Below, one piece after another: positions 34,873 through 45,331 of a stretch of DNA of 64,000 nucleotides. The DNA is taken from the NCBI GenBank assembly GCA_032158125.1, contig JASKOT010000003.1, forward strand, positions 620,001 to 684,000, read 5' to 3'. Within the stretch, counting starts at the first letter, position 1; each line of letters begins with the position of its first letter. The stretch comes from Papiliotrema nemorosa (Eukaryota > Basidiomycota > Tremellomycetes > Tremellales > Rhynchogastremaceae). Under the pieces are notes generated by a model, which saw only the letters and a program-made list of their open reading frames with translations, was not told the DNA's origin and did no database searches. Both the position numbers and the translations under genes were made by a program.

Positions 34873-37712
34873 CGTTACTCTTGGACCAAAATTGTCGAGG
34901 GGCCGGAGTGAGAAATTCCGATGGTAGGGGGATAGGGCAAGGTGATGTAAGCTTGATCTATAGCATACAACCAGCAGGTCAACAGATCATCCAGGGAAGC
35001 GAATATGGATCTATTCCGAGCGAGTGTGCTCGAACAGAGAAATGGCCGAGAATGGTGATAGCGACGAAGTGTCTTGTGAGGGGTGAGATGGACGAGAGAA
35101 AAGCATGCATCTTTGCCTGTGCTAGTTGGTTTTTCTCTTGTTCAGGTACGACGCGCACATCACACACCCCCAGCTGTCAGATCCAAAACACAGAACATTC
35201 CGAGAGGAATGGAGATGTCACGCTCAGCTCTTCACCCCTACTGTTGAGCCATCTCTCACTACTGTCGCACAGCATGCATGGGAGACGTATATGGAGAAAG
35301 ACAAGGGACCACGGTGTCACCTCTGCCTGTAGATGCATCTCGGGGGTATATTCGCAAGACAATTCGTAAACAAACAGCAGGTTGCGCCATCTTTTCCATG
35401 CCGTTAGTTGGCTCTTGGGTTGCATTTACCGCTCCTGGCAGCAAAATCTCAGAGCCAGTCAGCCCATCTCACAGATATGCTAGTCGAGCATGATCGACTG
35501 CTGCAGCGCCACGGACACATCTATATCTCTGCCATGTCTCAGCTTGCTCACAAATTATGCTGCTAATGACAAGATTTCAGATCTGGAATCTGGAAAGAAT
35601 AGGCGCATGCACTATCAGCAGGGGGTCTCATCAAGTGCGCCTATCTCATAAACCCGCTCGTGAGGGCAGTGTGGCACCCGGATGACGGGTGTGCTCACAA
35701 AATATTTGCCTGGAAATTCGGTTCTTCTTCACTCTTTGTCAAGCATCACAAGAATCGCTTTCGCAGCTCACAAACACGATGATCGGGTCATACCGACTCA
35801 TCTTCACTCATGCTGTGGGGTAAAGTCCCCGGAGCCTTCCCACTTTCCTCCTTTTTAGGTCGATATCAAGGGATCCGACAGTCTTCCATCCGCCCAACTC
35901 TTGTTTGTAACAGTCTTTGAGACACCCGGAGAACCTGTCGAGAGGGACAACCGAAAGGGGCCGTATCTAAGACTACGGTATTACTTGACCTCTTGACCGT
36001 TGAAAGGGTTCCGACGGTTGTCTCATCGTCTGGACAAGAGATTAGGTGGAATGGTATAGAATGAAGTTTGACATACGGGTCGCATGTGCCCACATCCTGT
36101 ATAGGTTACGGCCGCTTCCTTTCAAACCTCTCTTCCGAAACGACTCGTTGGTATTTCGTCGACCCAGGAGTACATCCAATGATCACTGGTGGAACCGGCT
36201 ATCCCTCTTCATTTGGTTTTTCAACCCACGATTGCTGTCATCCTCCGACTTGCCTTGTCAGCCATAGGCGAAGATACGAGCCTTGACGTAAATGGCAAGG
36301 AGCAGGATGTCGGCGACCGTGTTGGACGATATAGCCGTGGTAACTTGTTGACCGGATGGAAAGGAAACGAAAAAGGTCACGAGGTGGGAACCCGCGCGCT
36401 CATGGTCACAGTCATGCGATTGTCGTCAATGGACTTCCCTCAATCCGCTACGCGAATTCGAGATGGCAGTTTCCTGGCGGTAACTCGATGGGGCTTACTC
36501 TGTGGCTTGACAAAAGTCACTATCCGGATCTCAAGTCCACCTTCTTTCCTCCTCTCCCTCCTCGACACGGACGTCTGAGCATGAACTCGAATCGGAAAGT
36601 GCGAGGAGGTGACTGAGGAGGTCGGCCACATATCAGACTTCCCCTTTCCATTCACCATACTACATACCTCACTTCTCTCCTCAACTTCCCACTCCTCTCT
36701 ATACCCCATGATGCTTGAATTTCTTCAGCGCCAGCCCGGGATGCCAGGTCGTACTTGACATACGAACCGCTTATCGTCCCGGAGCAGGGAGCGACAATTA
36801 TGACCGCTGAGGGTCTTCTATCGTCCTATTCCTCCTATTCTTTCTCTGGTCTCTGCATACACGCTCAACGTTTGCGTCGCGGCCTGAACAGGTGAGTAAA
36901 TTCTTCGCTTCCTCCCCCACTCCGGTCTTGCGGATGAGCATTACAATCCAACTCCTAACGTCTCGTTCTCTCATCATTTTCGAGGGTTCTGAACCTCTAG
37001 CTAGGTTTGGACTCGCGAGATGTTGATCGGGAACGTTTCGATGCGCCGGGTAGGACCGGGTCGCTAGCGGACTTAACATACACATGACCTGATCTGACCG
37101 GTTCCAGAGGACTTTGTCGAAAGGCGCCGGCTGATGATTCCAGGTGGGCAAATAGCCATCAGTGCTCCGCTTGGTGAGTGTCTCGTGTCTAGCGGCCCTC
37201 CCCTTTATATTTTGTGTAAGTCGACCCTGTCCTTCCCTTTCCTTTCTTACCCCTTCCATGAAGAAAACCTTTTCGATGGGCGGACATACCCTCTTCCTCT
37301 AGATTGCTTGCAGTCTGAAAAACGTCTATGTGTACAAAATTTAGGCGGAGGAATCGAGAGATGGTGAATGACATCGATTTCGGATCCCAACACGCTTTTG
37401 CCTCGTTTCAGCAGAACACGGGGGGCGATGCTGACCCGTCAGACTATGTATGTTGCGGTGGGTACCACGCTCGTGCCAATAGCATATAGGATAGTTCATA
37501 TGCATGCTCTGTTCCCCTCAAAGTATCAATCACGCCTCGGAGATAATTTTTGGAGGATGAATTTTTCTGCGCGCATTTTATCCCAAGAAGCGAATTATGA
37601 CTCGAGCTGCCATTTCCCCCCTTATCTCTCGAAGTTTCTTCCCCCCACAATCTCTTCACTTTACTCTCACTCTACCTTACTCTATCACCTTCTACACACC
37701 CTTCCCGGGTCG
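34873..37712. other. 2.8-kb stretch without a convincing gene
   Basis: The longest gene-poor stretch in the window, between the divergent unknown gene and the CPA1 uORF. Short open frames on both strands have no family features. One stretch (35859-35990, +) reads smoothly as GSDSLPSAQLLFVTVFETPG and may be an exon of an unrecognised or decayed gene, but I could not join it to others with good splice sites. The part nearest CPA1 (37170-37700) is pyrimidine-rich and is probably promoter and leader. Confidence 0.4.
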
Positions 37713-37887
37713 ATGCTGTGGTCGGAACGAACATCAGACGAGTGAGTGCGCCTCTTCCTATCCCCAGCTCCTTCATGCACTTGAGACCATGACTTGGGAT
37801 CAGGTCAGCAAAAAACTTCGAAACAGACCACTGACGTCTTTGTACAGTTACCTCTCGGACCTTGTGTTTACCTTGTCCCGTCATTAA
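37713..37887 (+). promoter_or_regulatory. Arginine attenuator peptide uORF (spliced) of CPA1
   Basis: Upstream ORF in the CPA1 leader. Exon 1 is 37713-37741 (starts MLWSERTSD); a 106-nt intron runs 37742-37847 (GTGAGT donor, CCACTGACG branch, TTGTACAG acceptor); exon 2 is 37848-37887. The join gives a 22-codon peptide containing TSDDYLSDLVF. The fungal arginine attenuator peptide has the core DYLSDHLW (Neurospora arg-2) or DYISDHIW (yeast CPA1), which stalls the ribosome at its stop codon when arginine is high. The Asp codon of DYLSD is made at the splice junction (GA|T). Without splicing, exon 1 hits TGA after ten codons, and a second in-frame ATG at 37790 encodes a 32-codon ORF with SYLSDLVF, lacking that Asp. 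The uORF ends 49 nt before the CPA1 ATG. Confidence 0.85.
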
Positions 37888-37936
37888 ATCCCCCTCCACC
37901 TTTTAGGATCCATACCCGCCTTATACCTCTTCCATC

Positions 37937-39345
37937 ATGTTGAGCAAACTCCTCCGAACATCGGCGCCTACCTCCAGCCTCAAGGCCAACCTCACTCGAG
38001 GCCTCGCTACGCCCGTGAACACCAACCTCCTCACTCACGTTCTCCCACCTAAATCGCCCGCTGCTTTGCACCTCAAATCCGGTCAATCGTACCATGGTCA
38101 AGCGTTTGGTTCGACGGAATCGAAATTCGGTGAGACGGTGTTCAGCACGTCCATCACCTCTTATACCGATTCCATGACCGATCCTTCTTACCTCGGTCAA
38201 ATTTTGGTCTTCACTTCGCCTATGATTGGTAACTACGGTGTACCTTCCAACAAGCCGTTGCCGGATACTCCGGGAATACCATTCCTCGAGTCGGAGGGAA
38301 TCCAATGTACCGGTGTGGTTGTTTCCGATGTGGCGCTGAAATACTCGCACTACCAAGCTGTGGAATCGCTGCACGAGTGGTGTGCTAGGTACAATGTGCC
38401 AGGTATCACGGGTGTCGACACTCGAGCCATCACTTCTCTCCTCCGAGACCAGGGTACCACCCTCGGTCAACTCGCTGTTGGCGACGACGCCCTTGTCGGT
38501 CCACCCAAGGAGTTCTGGGACCCTTCCAAGGAGAACCTCATCTCCCGAGTGTCCACCCCTAAACCCTACACTTTGAACGCCAACGGTAAAGGTCCCAAGA
38601 TTGCCGTCTTGGACTTTGGATCCAAGGCCAACATCCTTCGATCGCTCGTCCGACGAGACGCAGTCGTCACTGTCTTGCCATGGGACTATGACTTCAACGC
38701 CGTCAGGGATCAATACGACGGACTGTTCCTGTCCAACGGACCAGGAGACCCAAAGAGTATCATGGATACCGTCGAGCGAGTCCGAATTACCATCAACGAA
38801 TGGAACAAACCCATCTTTGGTATTTGTATGGGACACCAAATTTTGGGTTTGGCAGCGGGTCTCGAGGCTTATCGAATGACCTTCGGTAACCGAGGACACA
38901 ACCAGCCTGTCTTGGCTCTTGCCAGCTCGGGTAGCATCACCGCTGGACGAGTCTACGTCACTGTAAGTCACCTTGTTCAACGGTATGAGGACGGATGCTG
39001 ATGATACAGTCGCAAAACCACCAGTACGCTTTGAAATTGACGGAAGACTTCCCAGAGGGTTGGGCACCATTCTTCATCAACTGCAACGACTCTTCCGTCG
39101 AGGGTATCATCACTACCCCCGAGTCGGGCAAGCGAATCTGGGGTGTGCAATTCCACCCAGAGTCGGCTGGTGGACCATTGGATACCATCGAGGTTGGTCC
39201 TCGCGACTTCTGAGATCCGCACAAGCTGACGTGACAGATGTTCTCTGACTTTGTCAAAGAGTGCACTCCCGGAGGAGGAAGCGCCATGATTGCCGACGAG
39301 GTCAAGATCGACGGTCATGATGCCAAAGTGGCCGCTTCGGCTTAA
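37937..39345 (+). CDS. CPA1: Carbamoyl-phosphate synthase, arginine-specific, small (glutaminase) subunit
   Basis: Supplies ammonia from glutamine to the large subunit Cpa2 for carbamoyl phosphate in arginine synthesis. The N-terminus (MLSKLLRTSAPTSSLKANL, then TRGLA) looks like a mitochondrial presequence, so the enzyme is probably mitochondrial as in filamentous fungi. The CPSase small-chain domain has FGETVFSTSITSYTDSMTDPS and GNYGVPSN. The class I glutamine amidotransferase domain has the nucleophile in GICMGHQILGLAAG and the His-Glu pair in WGVQFHPESAGGPLDT. About 440 residues; introns near 38962-39009 and 39194-39238; stop TAA 39343-39345. Translation should be controlled by the uORF described at 37713. 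Confidence 0.95.
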
Positions 39346-39537
39346 TGTAGCAAGAGAGGTTTTATCATAGGGATTTCTGACGCAACTACCATACAACGCA
39401 TGTAAATCATCAGATCAATCTCAGTCGCATGTCGGCAATGGCAATATGGTCAGAGGAAGATGGATGATGTAGCATCCCGAAATGTTCAATGGTACAACTC
39501 AACGCAAGTCTAGCATGTCTCCCTCTCTCACCCCTCT

Positions 39538-41515
39538 TTAACCCATCAAATCTACAAGATCTGCAAACGCATCTTTCCTCTGACCTTGTTGCTGCTGCTG
39601 TTGTTGTGGCTGAGGTGCAGAGGGCGCAAACTGGCCATTTGTCCGTTGAGCTGCGGTTTGAGGTTGTAGTGATTGCTGAGGAGCAGCGGTAGGGGGTGGA
39701 GAGAGGGAATATCCCATAGGACTGGGTTGTTGAGCCGGCGCAGCGAATTGACCGCCAAATCCAGCTTGAGGCTGTAATTGAGATTGTTGTTGGTATCCAC
39801 CATACTGTTGCTGAGGGATGAAAGGCTGCTGTTGAGGCTGGATTGGCTGAGATGGTTGGTTCCGGAAGAAAGCCATGGGATCTTGTCGTTGGACGTTGCT
39901 CGATCCCATAGCAGACAAGCCAGGTGAAGGGGAGGGGGAGGGAGCAGAGAAGAGATCCAGGGGCAGTCCGGCAGACGACAGCGACGAAGAAGGACCGGTA
40001 GACGTTGACGCTTGAGCAGCGTCTGAAGGGAGCGACAGAGATCCGTCGCCCGACATTGGCGCTTCGTCCTCTGCAAACGCGTCGAATGATATGAGGTCGG
40101 CCGCTTTTTTGTTCGGGTTGGTTCTACGGAGTGAGTACATTCACTGATATTGGGGGATCTGCTAGAGACGTACGCCTCGACCAACGACTGCGCCTTTGCC
40201 CAGTCGCCAGCTTTCACAGCTTCATAGCGGTCAAGCGAGTTGTTGATCAGGTCGTTACAGAGCAGCAGTCGATCTGACTTTAGCTTTGCTAGTCGAAAGC
40301 TGGACTCACCCATCATATCTGCTCTCTCCCCAGTATCCTGCTCTATCCATTTTTGGATTTTCGGTCGAGCTCCTCGGCAAGCTGCTGCTACTTGCTCATA
40401 CACATCTCCTTCCAGACCAATCCTCTCCCCTTCTTTAGCGTTGTTGAGCATATCATTCAGCAAAATCGCCTTTGATTGGACCTTGTCCAATTCTGTCAAC
40501 GTCTTGGCAGCGTAATCGACCGCCTTGTCCGGTTCCTAAGAGGTTAGAGTCTTACTATCACCGAAGGTGTAGACCACTCACCGCTCCTGCCAGAGCTTTC
40601 ATGAGTTCCTGCGCAGCTGCCAAATCTCGAGGCGACCCTCGACGAATCAATTCTTGCAATTTCTGTGGTCAGAGCCATCATGAGATTGGATCAGAGAGCT
40701 CACAGCACTCTTCGCTGCTCGATCCTCCTCCTCGAGCTCTTCCGGGGATTTGAGGTCCTGGTAATATCAGTCATCGGTCACACAGCAGCGACAAGATCGA
40801 CCCACCTCGTTCGGATTCGCACTGGCCATCGCACGAGCCGCATCGAAAGATTTGAATCGATAGCCTAGAGTGTCAATCCGGCTCCTTCCTGCAGCCAGGG
40901 TCCGTGCTAGAGCGAGCTCACCCTTATAGCTCAACAATCGGTGCATATCCCGAATGTGAACCAGATCCTCCTTATACTTGGAGTGAACACAAAGGGTGTT
41001 CTTCCACTCATGTATCAACTACACATCAGCTAGGCACCAATTGAAAGCCCCAGAAGCTCACCTCTAAGATCCTACCCATCACTCTGCCCGTGACCATGGG
41101 TGGTCGTTCTGGGAACCTCCTGACCAACTCATTCAAGAATTCTTTTGTGGATATTTGTAGATGTACAGGATAGCCGCAATTCTTCACGAGATGATCGATG
41201 ACTCCCAATGCTAGCAACGACTGATTGGGATTCCTAGAGTTGACATGGACAAGCAAAGCCTTGGTCGCTTCTCTCGCACTGCGAATTAGTATAGCGATGT
41301 AGAAGGAGGGTTGTGAACTCGCCTGTTTGCCTTTTTGGCGTTGATCATCTCGGCCAGCTCAATGTTGACCGCATGATTTGCCGAGGGCAGTGTCGGATCA
41401 CAAGCTTGCTCTAGGGACCGTTAGTACGTGGGCATTCCTGGGAAAGCTGCTGTGCTCACCGACCAACGCTTGGATGGGTGATAAGCTCTGCCACGGACGT
41501 TGAGGCGGCAGCATG
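39538..41515 (-). CDS. VHS-GAT domain adaptor protein (GGA/TOM1 family)
   Basis: Membrane-traffic adaptor that binds ubiquitin or Arf and clathrin at Golgi/endosomes. From ATG 41515 (MLPPQRPWQSLSPIQ) come the VHS helices: ALVEQACDPTLPSANH, LALGVIDHLVKNCGYPVH, QISTKEFLNELVRRFPERPP and LIHEWKNTLCVHSKYKED. A linker GYRFKSFDAARAMAS follows, then the GAT three-helix bundle (VQSKAILLNDMLNNAKEGE, RPKIQKWIEQDTGER, RLLLCNDLINNSLDRYE). The C-terminal exon is Gln/Pro-rich with LISFDAF, QDPMAFFRN and a terminal DAFADLVDLMG, which could serve as a clathrin or adaptor peptide. I see no GAE (gamma-ear) domain. About eight introns. The poly-Gln region is likely low-complexity drift. Confidence 0.8.
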
Positions 41516-41814
41516 GTGGCTGATGTTGCCAGTTTTGGATTGATTGACTCTCGACCAGTCTCTGTAAAGTCCTCGTGGTTCTTGAGCCCCTCTGTCTAGG
41601 TGCTCGAGGTGTCGAGGTGATCGCTATGCACCCTCTTGTATCACTTGTGCTATTGTCTCGTCATCCCCCCGACGCGGAATGGGGGGAGGGAGGGAACGGA
41701 ATCAAATAACCCAGAGCAAGGGGCGGAGACTGCCACTTTGAACCAGTCTGCTGGTTATACCTCGACGACTATTGGTGCTATACTCCATTCCACCTTTCAC
41801 CCTCCTCACACCCC

Positions 41815-43370
41815 ATGTCGGCCTTCAGATCAGGTGAGACAAGAGATCAAGCCGTCAGGAAGGCCTGCTGACTTTCAAGTGCCCGCGTTGCGGTCCGTCG
41901 GTCCGTCTAGGGCACAACGACAATCCGCTCGAGCAAGTCACAATCCCCCTTCTCATCTATCCCTGCTGACCACACCAGTACGCGCACGACCTGATTATCC
42001 AACATCGACCAGATGCCAAACAAACTCCTCAACCAGTGATCAAGAAAGGTCCTCCTACGGGTGGTCGATCTGCCGTTTCAGGTCACACGGTGACTGTTTT
42101 CGGATGTACTGGATTTTTGGGTCGTTATCTCGTTTCGAAATTGGGTAGAGCGGGAACTCAGGTGATTGTGCCGTACAGGGATGAGGATTCAAAGAGACAT
42201 CTGAAGATCATGGGTGATTTGGGACAGATCGTGCCTTTGGTGAGTGCAAGTGAAAGGGTACGAGGGAGAATAGCTGAAAAATAGGAATGGGACGCTAGGA
42301 ACCCGGACCAGGTTTACGAATGTGTCAAGCATTCTGATACGGTTTACAACTTGACTGGTAGGGATTGGGAGACCAGGTGAGTGACGATGACGGCTGCGTG
42401 GGAGATGAAGCTGATCAAACAGGAACTTCAAATACGAGGACGTCAACGTCAAGTACGTCCACATTGGGCCGAATCCTGTCAATCGACTTGCTGATCTTTC
42501 AGAGCCGCTAAGCTCATTGCTGAGGTCTCTGCCGCGGCCAACGTCCCTCGATTGGTGCATGTGTCCCACATGAACGCTGCTGCGGACTCTCCCTCTGATC
42601 TTTACCGAACAAAATGGGAGGGTGAACGGGCTGTCCGAGATGCCTTCCCGGAGGCTACCATCGTCCGACCAGCCAGGATGTTCGGTCCGGAAGACGGTTT
42701 CTTGAGCGACATTGCCCGTGAGTCTTCGCACGCTTGGTAATTCTGACCTCCAGGATGGCCTTTCAAGTACAAGCTCAACGGCGGAGAAACTCGAATCATG
42801 CCAGTCCACGTCATGGATGTCGCTGAAGCGCTCAACGTCATACTCACTGCCCCTGTCACTTCTACCGCCTCCACTTTTGTCCTCCCCGGTCCAGAGGCAT
42901 ACAGCTTCAACGAGTTGATCAACTTGGTCGAATTCTTCACCTTAAAAAAGCTCGGTTCGGCGATGACGATTCCCCGACCAGTCATTGAGTTTGCAGCCCA
43001 GATCTTGAACAGGGCAATTTGGTGGCCTACCATCAGCCCTGACGAGATCCGACGAATGTACATGGACGATCTTGGAGTGAGCTCACACTTGTCCCGACCT
43101 GATCCGACTATACCGAGCGGTTGGGGAGGCGAGGCTATCCCATCGCCATTCTTGGGCGTCGATGGCGAGGCTGTAAAGGGATTCGCAGACTTGGGAATCA
43201 GTCCGGATTTGGTGGAAGAGCATGCTCAAAAGTACTTGAGACGATTCCGAAATGCGTAGGTGCACCTCTGTTGTCGCGAGGTTATGTGCTGATTACCTAG
43301 TTCTTCGTACGACACACCCTTGGAGACGGGTCACTTCAAGCCGACCAAGAGGTATCACACTATCCCTTAG
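41815..43370 (+). CDS. NADH:ubiquinone oxidoreductase 39/40-kDa subunit (NDUFA9)
   Basis: Accessory complex I subunit of the atypical SDR fold, in the mitochondrial inner membrane. Core exons read [22 protein letters not shown], then the NADPH-binding [102 protein letters not shown] and [14 protein letters not shown]. The stop is reached by a short intron (43258-43301) into [18 protein letters not shown]. The start at 41815 (MSAFRS) lies in a likely first exon; a following exon probably adds [14 protein letters not shown], a presequence, but its phase does not fit simply with the next exon ([14 protein letters not shown]), so the 5' structure is unsure. Confidence 0.85.
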
Positions 43371-43914
43371 TTCTTGTAAATTCCCTGCAGCTGAACGAAT
43401 GCATCTATCACATGAGACGATGAAGAATGGGTCGAGTATTGCTGTGCTGGGAGACACACGAGAGGTGGTTGTTGATGTAGCTTGCGATGCCTTGGGTCTA
43501 CCCATGAGAAGGTGCAGTACGACAGACATGATTGGGTATCGTATAAGGGAGTCAGAAATGGGTACTCGAGTACATAGCCGCAAACTCATGTGTCACGGCC
43601 AATGGGGGCCAACGCGATAAAATGGATGCACAGCTGAGGGCGAATACGGCGCAGGCAGCATGAAGTCCGGAAATGTCTGAAACCCTTCTGGACAAGCCTC
43701 GCTTCCGCTGCATTTAGACCTCTAGTCATACCGCTTGCACCCTCTACATAGCTTCACAGTCGACTGAGCACTCGTAGCTTCTACTTCGGGTGCAGTCCTT
43801 TTGGCGCACTGCACCTTCATCTTCCTGCTTGAAGTTGTCACATCTCGACCCATTCTTCGGTTTCCACTCAGCAGCCTTTGCAATCCGGGTAACAACGGTA
43901 CACACTCCCTCGAC
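43371..43914. other. Intergenic region
   Basis: About 540 bp between two plus-strand genes: 3' UTR of NDUFA9 and promoter of the GPI protein. The only open frames are antisense or frame shadows. Confidence 0.35.
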
Positions 43915-44874
43915 ATGCGATCCACCTTCATCAGCGTCCTCTTGCTGAGCAGCACCCTAGGTGAGTTCTTATTCTGCCTGCCTGAGCTTTGATTGATCAG
44001 GCGCAGTATTGGCCCAAGATTCTGCGTCTTCCGACTCACAGTTCACCATTCAAACTTCCCCTCCTACGCCTTCCGACTCATCTCTTTTAGCTTCGTCTAC
44101 TGGCTCTGGGGTTTCCAACTCGGGATCTTCTGCTACTGGATCCGCGACGTCGAGTGGATCAGCATCGACAGCTACTGCTACTTCCCCTGCTCAGTTTCCT
44201 CAAGTTTGCGCAAGTAACTGTAGCGCAGCGTCTAATGCGCTTTCCGTAGGTCCAACCTGACTGTCCTTGAACTAGCTAATGGTCAGACGTGCGGCACTGG
44301 AACGTTGAACACTACTTGTTTATGCACATCGGAAATTGAACAGAGCTATGTATGTTATTCACACAATGTGGATGTGAGGGGACGGGGCTAATGAATCCAG
44401 CTAGAATGCGTCGAATGCGCACTCAGCCTCAACCCCATCCCTGCTCTTCAACGGTCTTATCAAGCGCTCATCGATTGTGCGTAAACGATCCTTGCTCATG
44501 GTTGGGAATGGCGTTCAAGCTGATGTTTAGCATATATCGAACAATGCGCTTCTGCAGAAGAGAATCCAGTGACCCTCTCCAATGTCACAGTCACTCTCCC
44601 CTCTACGTCTGCCTCTTCTAGCTCAGGATCCGTGTCTGGATCGAGTAATAGCGCAAGTATGACTTCCTCTGCGTCTAGGTCAGGGGGCTCGGCTGTTTTG
44701 CCCAGTAGTGCGGTTAGCCATGCGCCCATGAGCTCCACCTCTGCTGCCAGCGCGAGCACCAGCGCTGCTTCCTCTGGAGCGGCTACTTCCACTCGGGGAG
44801 AAGTCAAGATACCTTTCATCCTCGCCGGAATGTCGTTCGGTATGATGTTATTGGGAGGCGCTTTGGTGCTTTAA
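43915..44874 (+). CDS. Secreted Cys-rich (CFEM-like), Ser-rich GPI-anchored protein
   Basis: Signal peptide MRSTFISVLLLSSTLG, split by an intron, leads to AVLAQDSASS. The Ser/Thr stalk is followed by a small cysteine module spread over short exons (PQVCASNCSAASNALS, TCGTGTLNTTCLCTSEIEQ, LECVECALSLNP), with spacing reminiscent of CFEM or related eight-cysteine cell-wall proteins. A second Ser/Ala stalk (STSASSSSGSVSGSS) leads to a C-terminal hydrophobic tail FILAGMSFGMMLLGGALVL that fits a GPI attachment signal. It is likely displayed on the plasma membrane or wall. Heme or iron binding, as for true CFEM proteins, is not proven here. Four introns are inferred. Confidence 0.75.
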
Positions 44875-45331
44875 GAGGAGGGCACGATCGTTGTGGTCGG
44901 AGATCAGTCGGATAGTCAGGCGAGACAAGAAGAACGGGAAGAGCCATACAAGTGAAGAAGAACCCCAATGCCTATAATGCTAGTACCCATAAGATGATAC
45001 TCGAGAAGTATAATATTGCCTGTCGATACCCAGACGTGGAGTCATTCATCCATTGAAGATGAAACAAACGCCTCTCGGCTGCCACTTGGCCAAGTCCAAG
45101 CCTGACAACCATCCCTTTCACCTTGACCGCCATCCATATCCACTACCTTGCAAGTGGTAAACTTTTGCTTAGATCTGGAGATTCGACCCGATCACCCAGT
45201 CCGGATCTGCATAACCCACTGTGCACCAGACGTCTAGCGCAGCAGCGGACCTCGACAACAGCTGGATAGAACCGTGTTCAACCCTACCTCATGTGAGTTT
45301 TCCACAGGTTCGAGTACAACGACTGGAGCTG
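44875..45331. other. Intergenic region
   Basis: About 460 bp: 3' UTR of the GPI gene and promoter/leader of the next gene. No gene supported. Confidence 0.35.

Noticed and set aside
36046..36616. Overlapping open frames in the gene-poor stretch before CPA1
   Set aside because: All three plus frames are open for 60-130 codons but none has family features or joinable splice sites.
37868..39070. 400-codon minus-strand ORF opposite CPA1
   Set aside because: Exact antisense shadow of the biased CPA1 coding sequence; no independent features.
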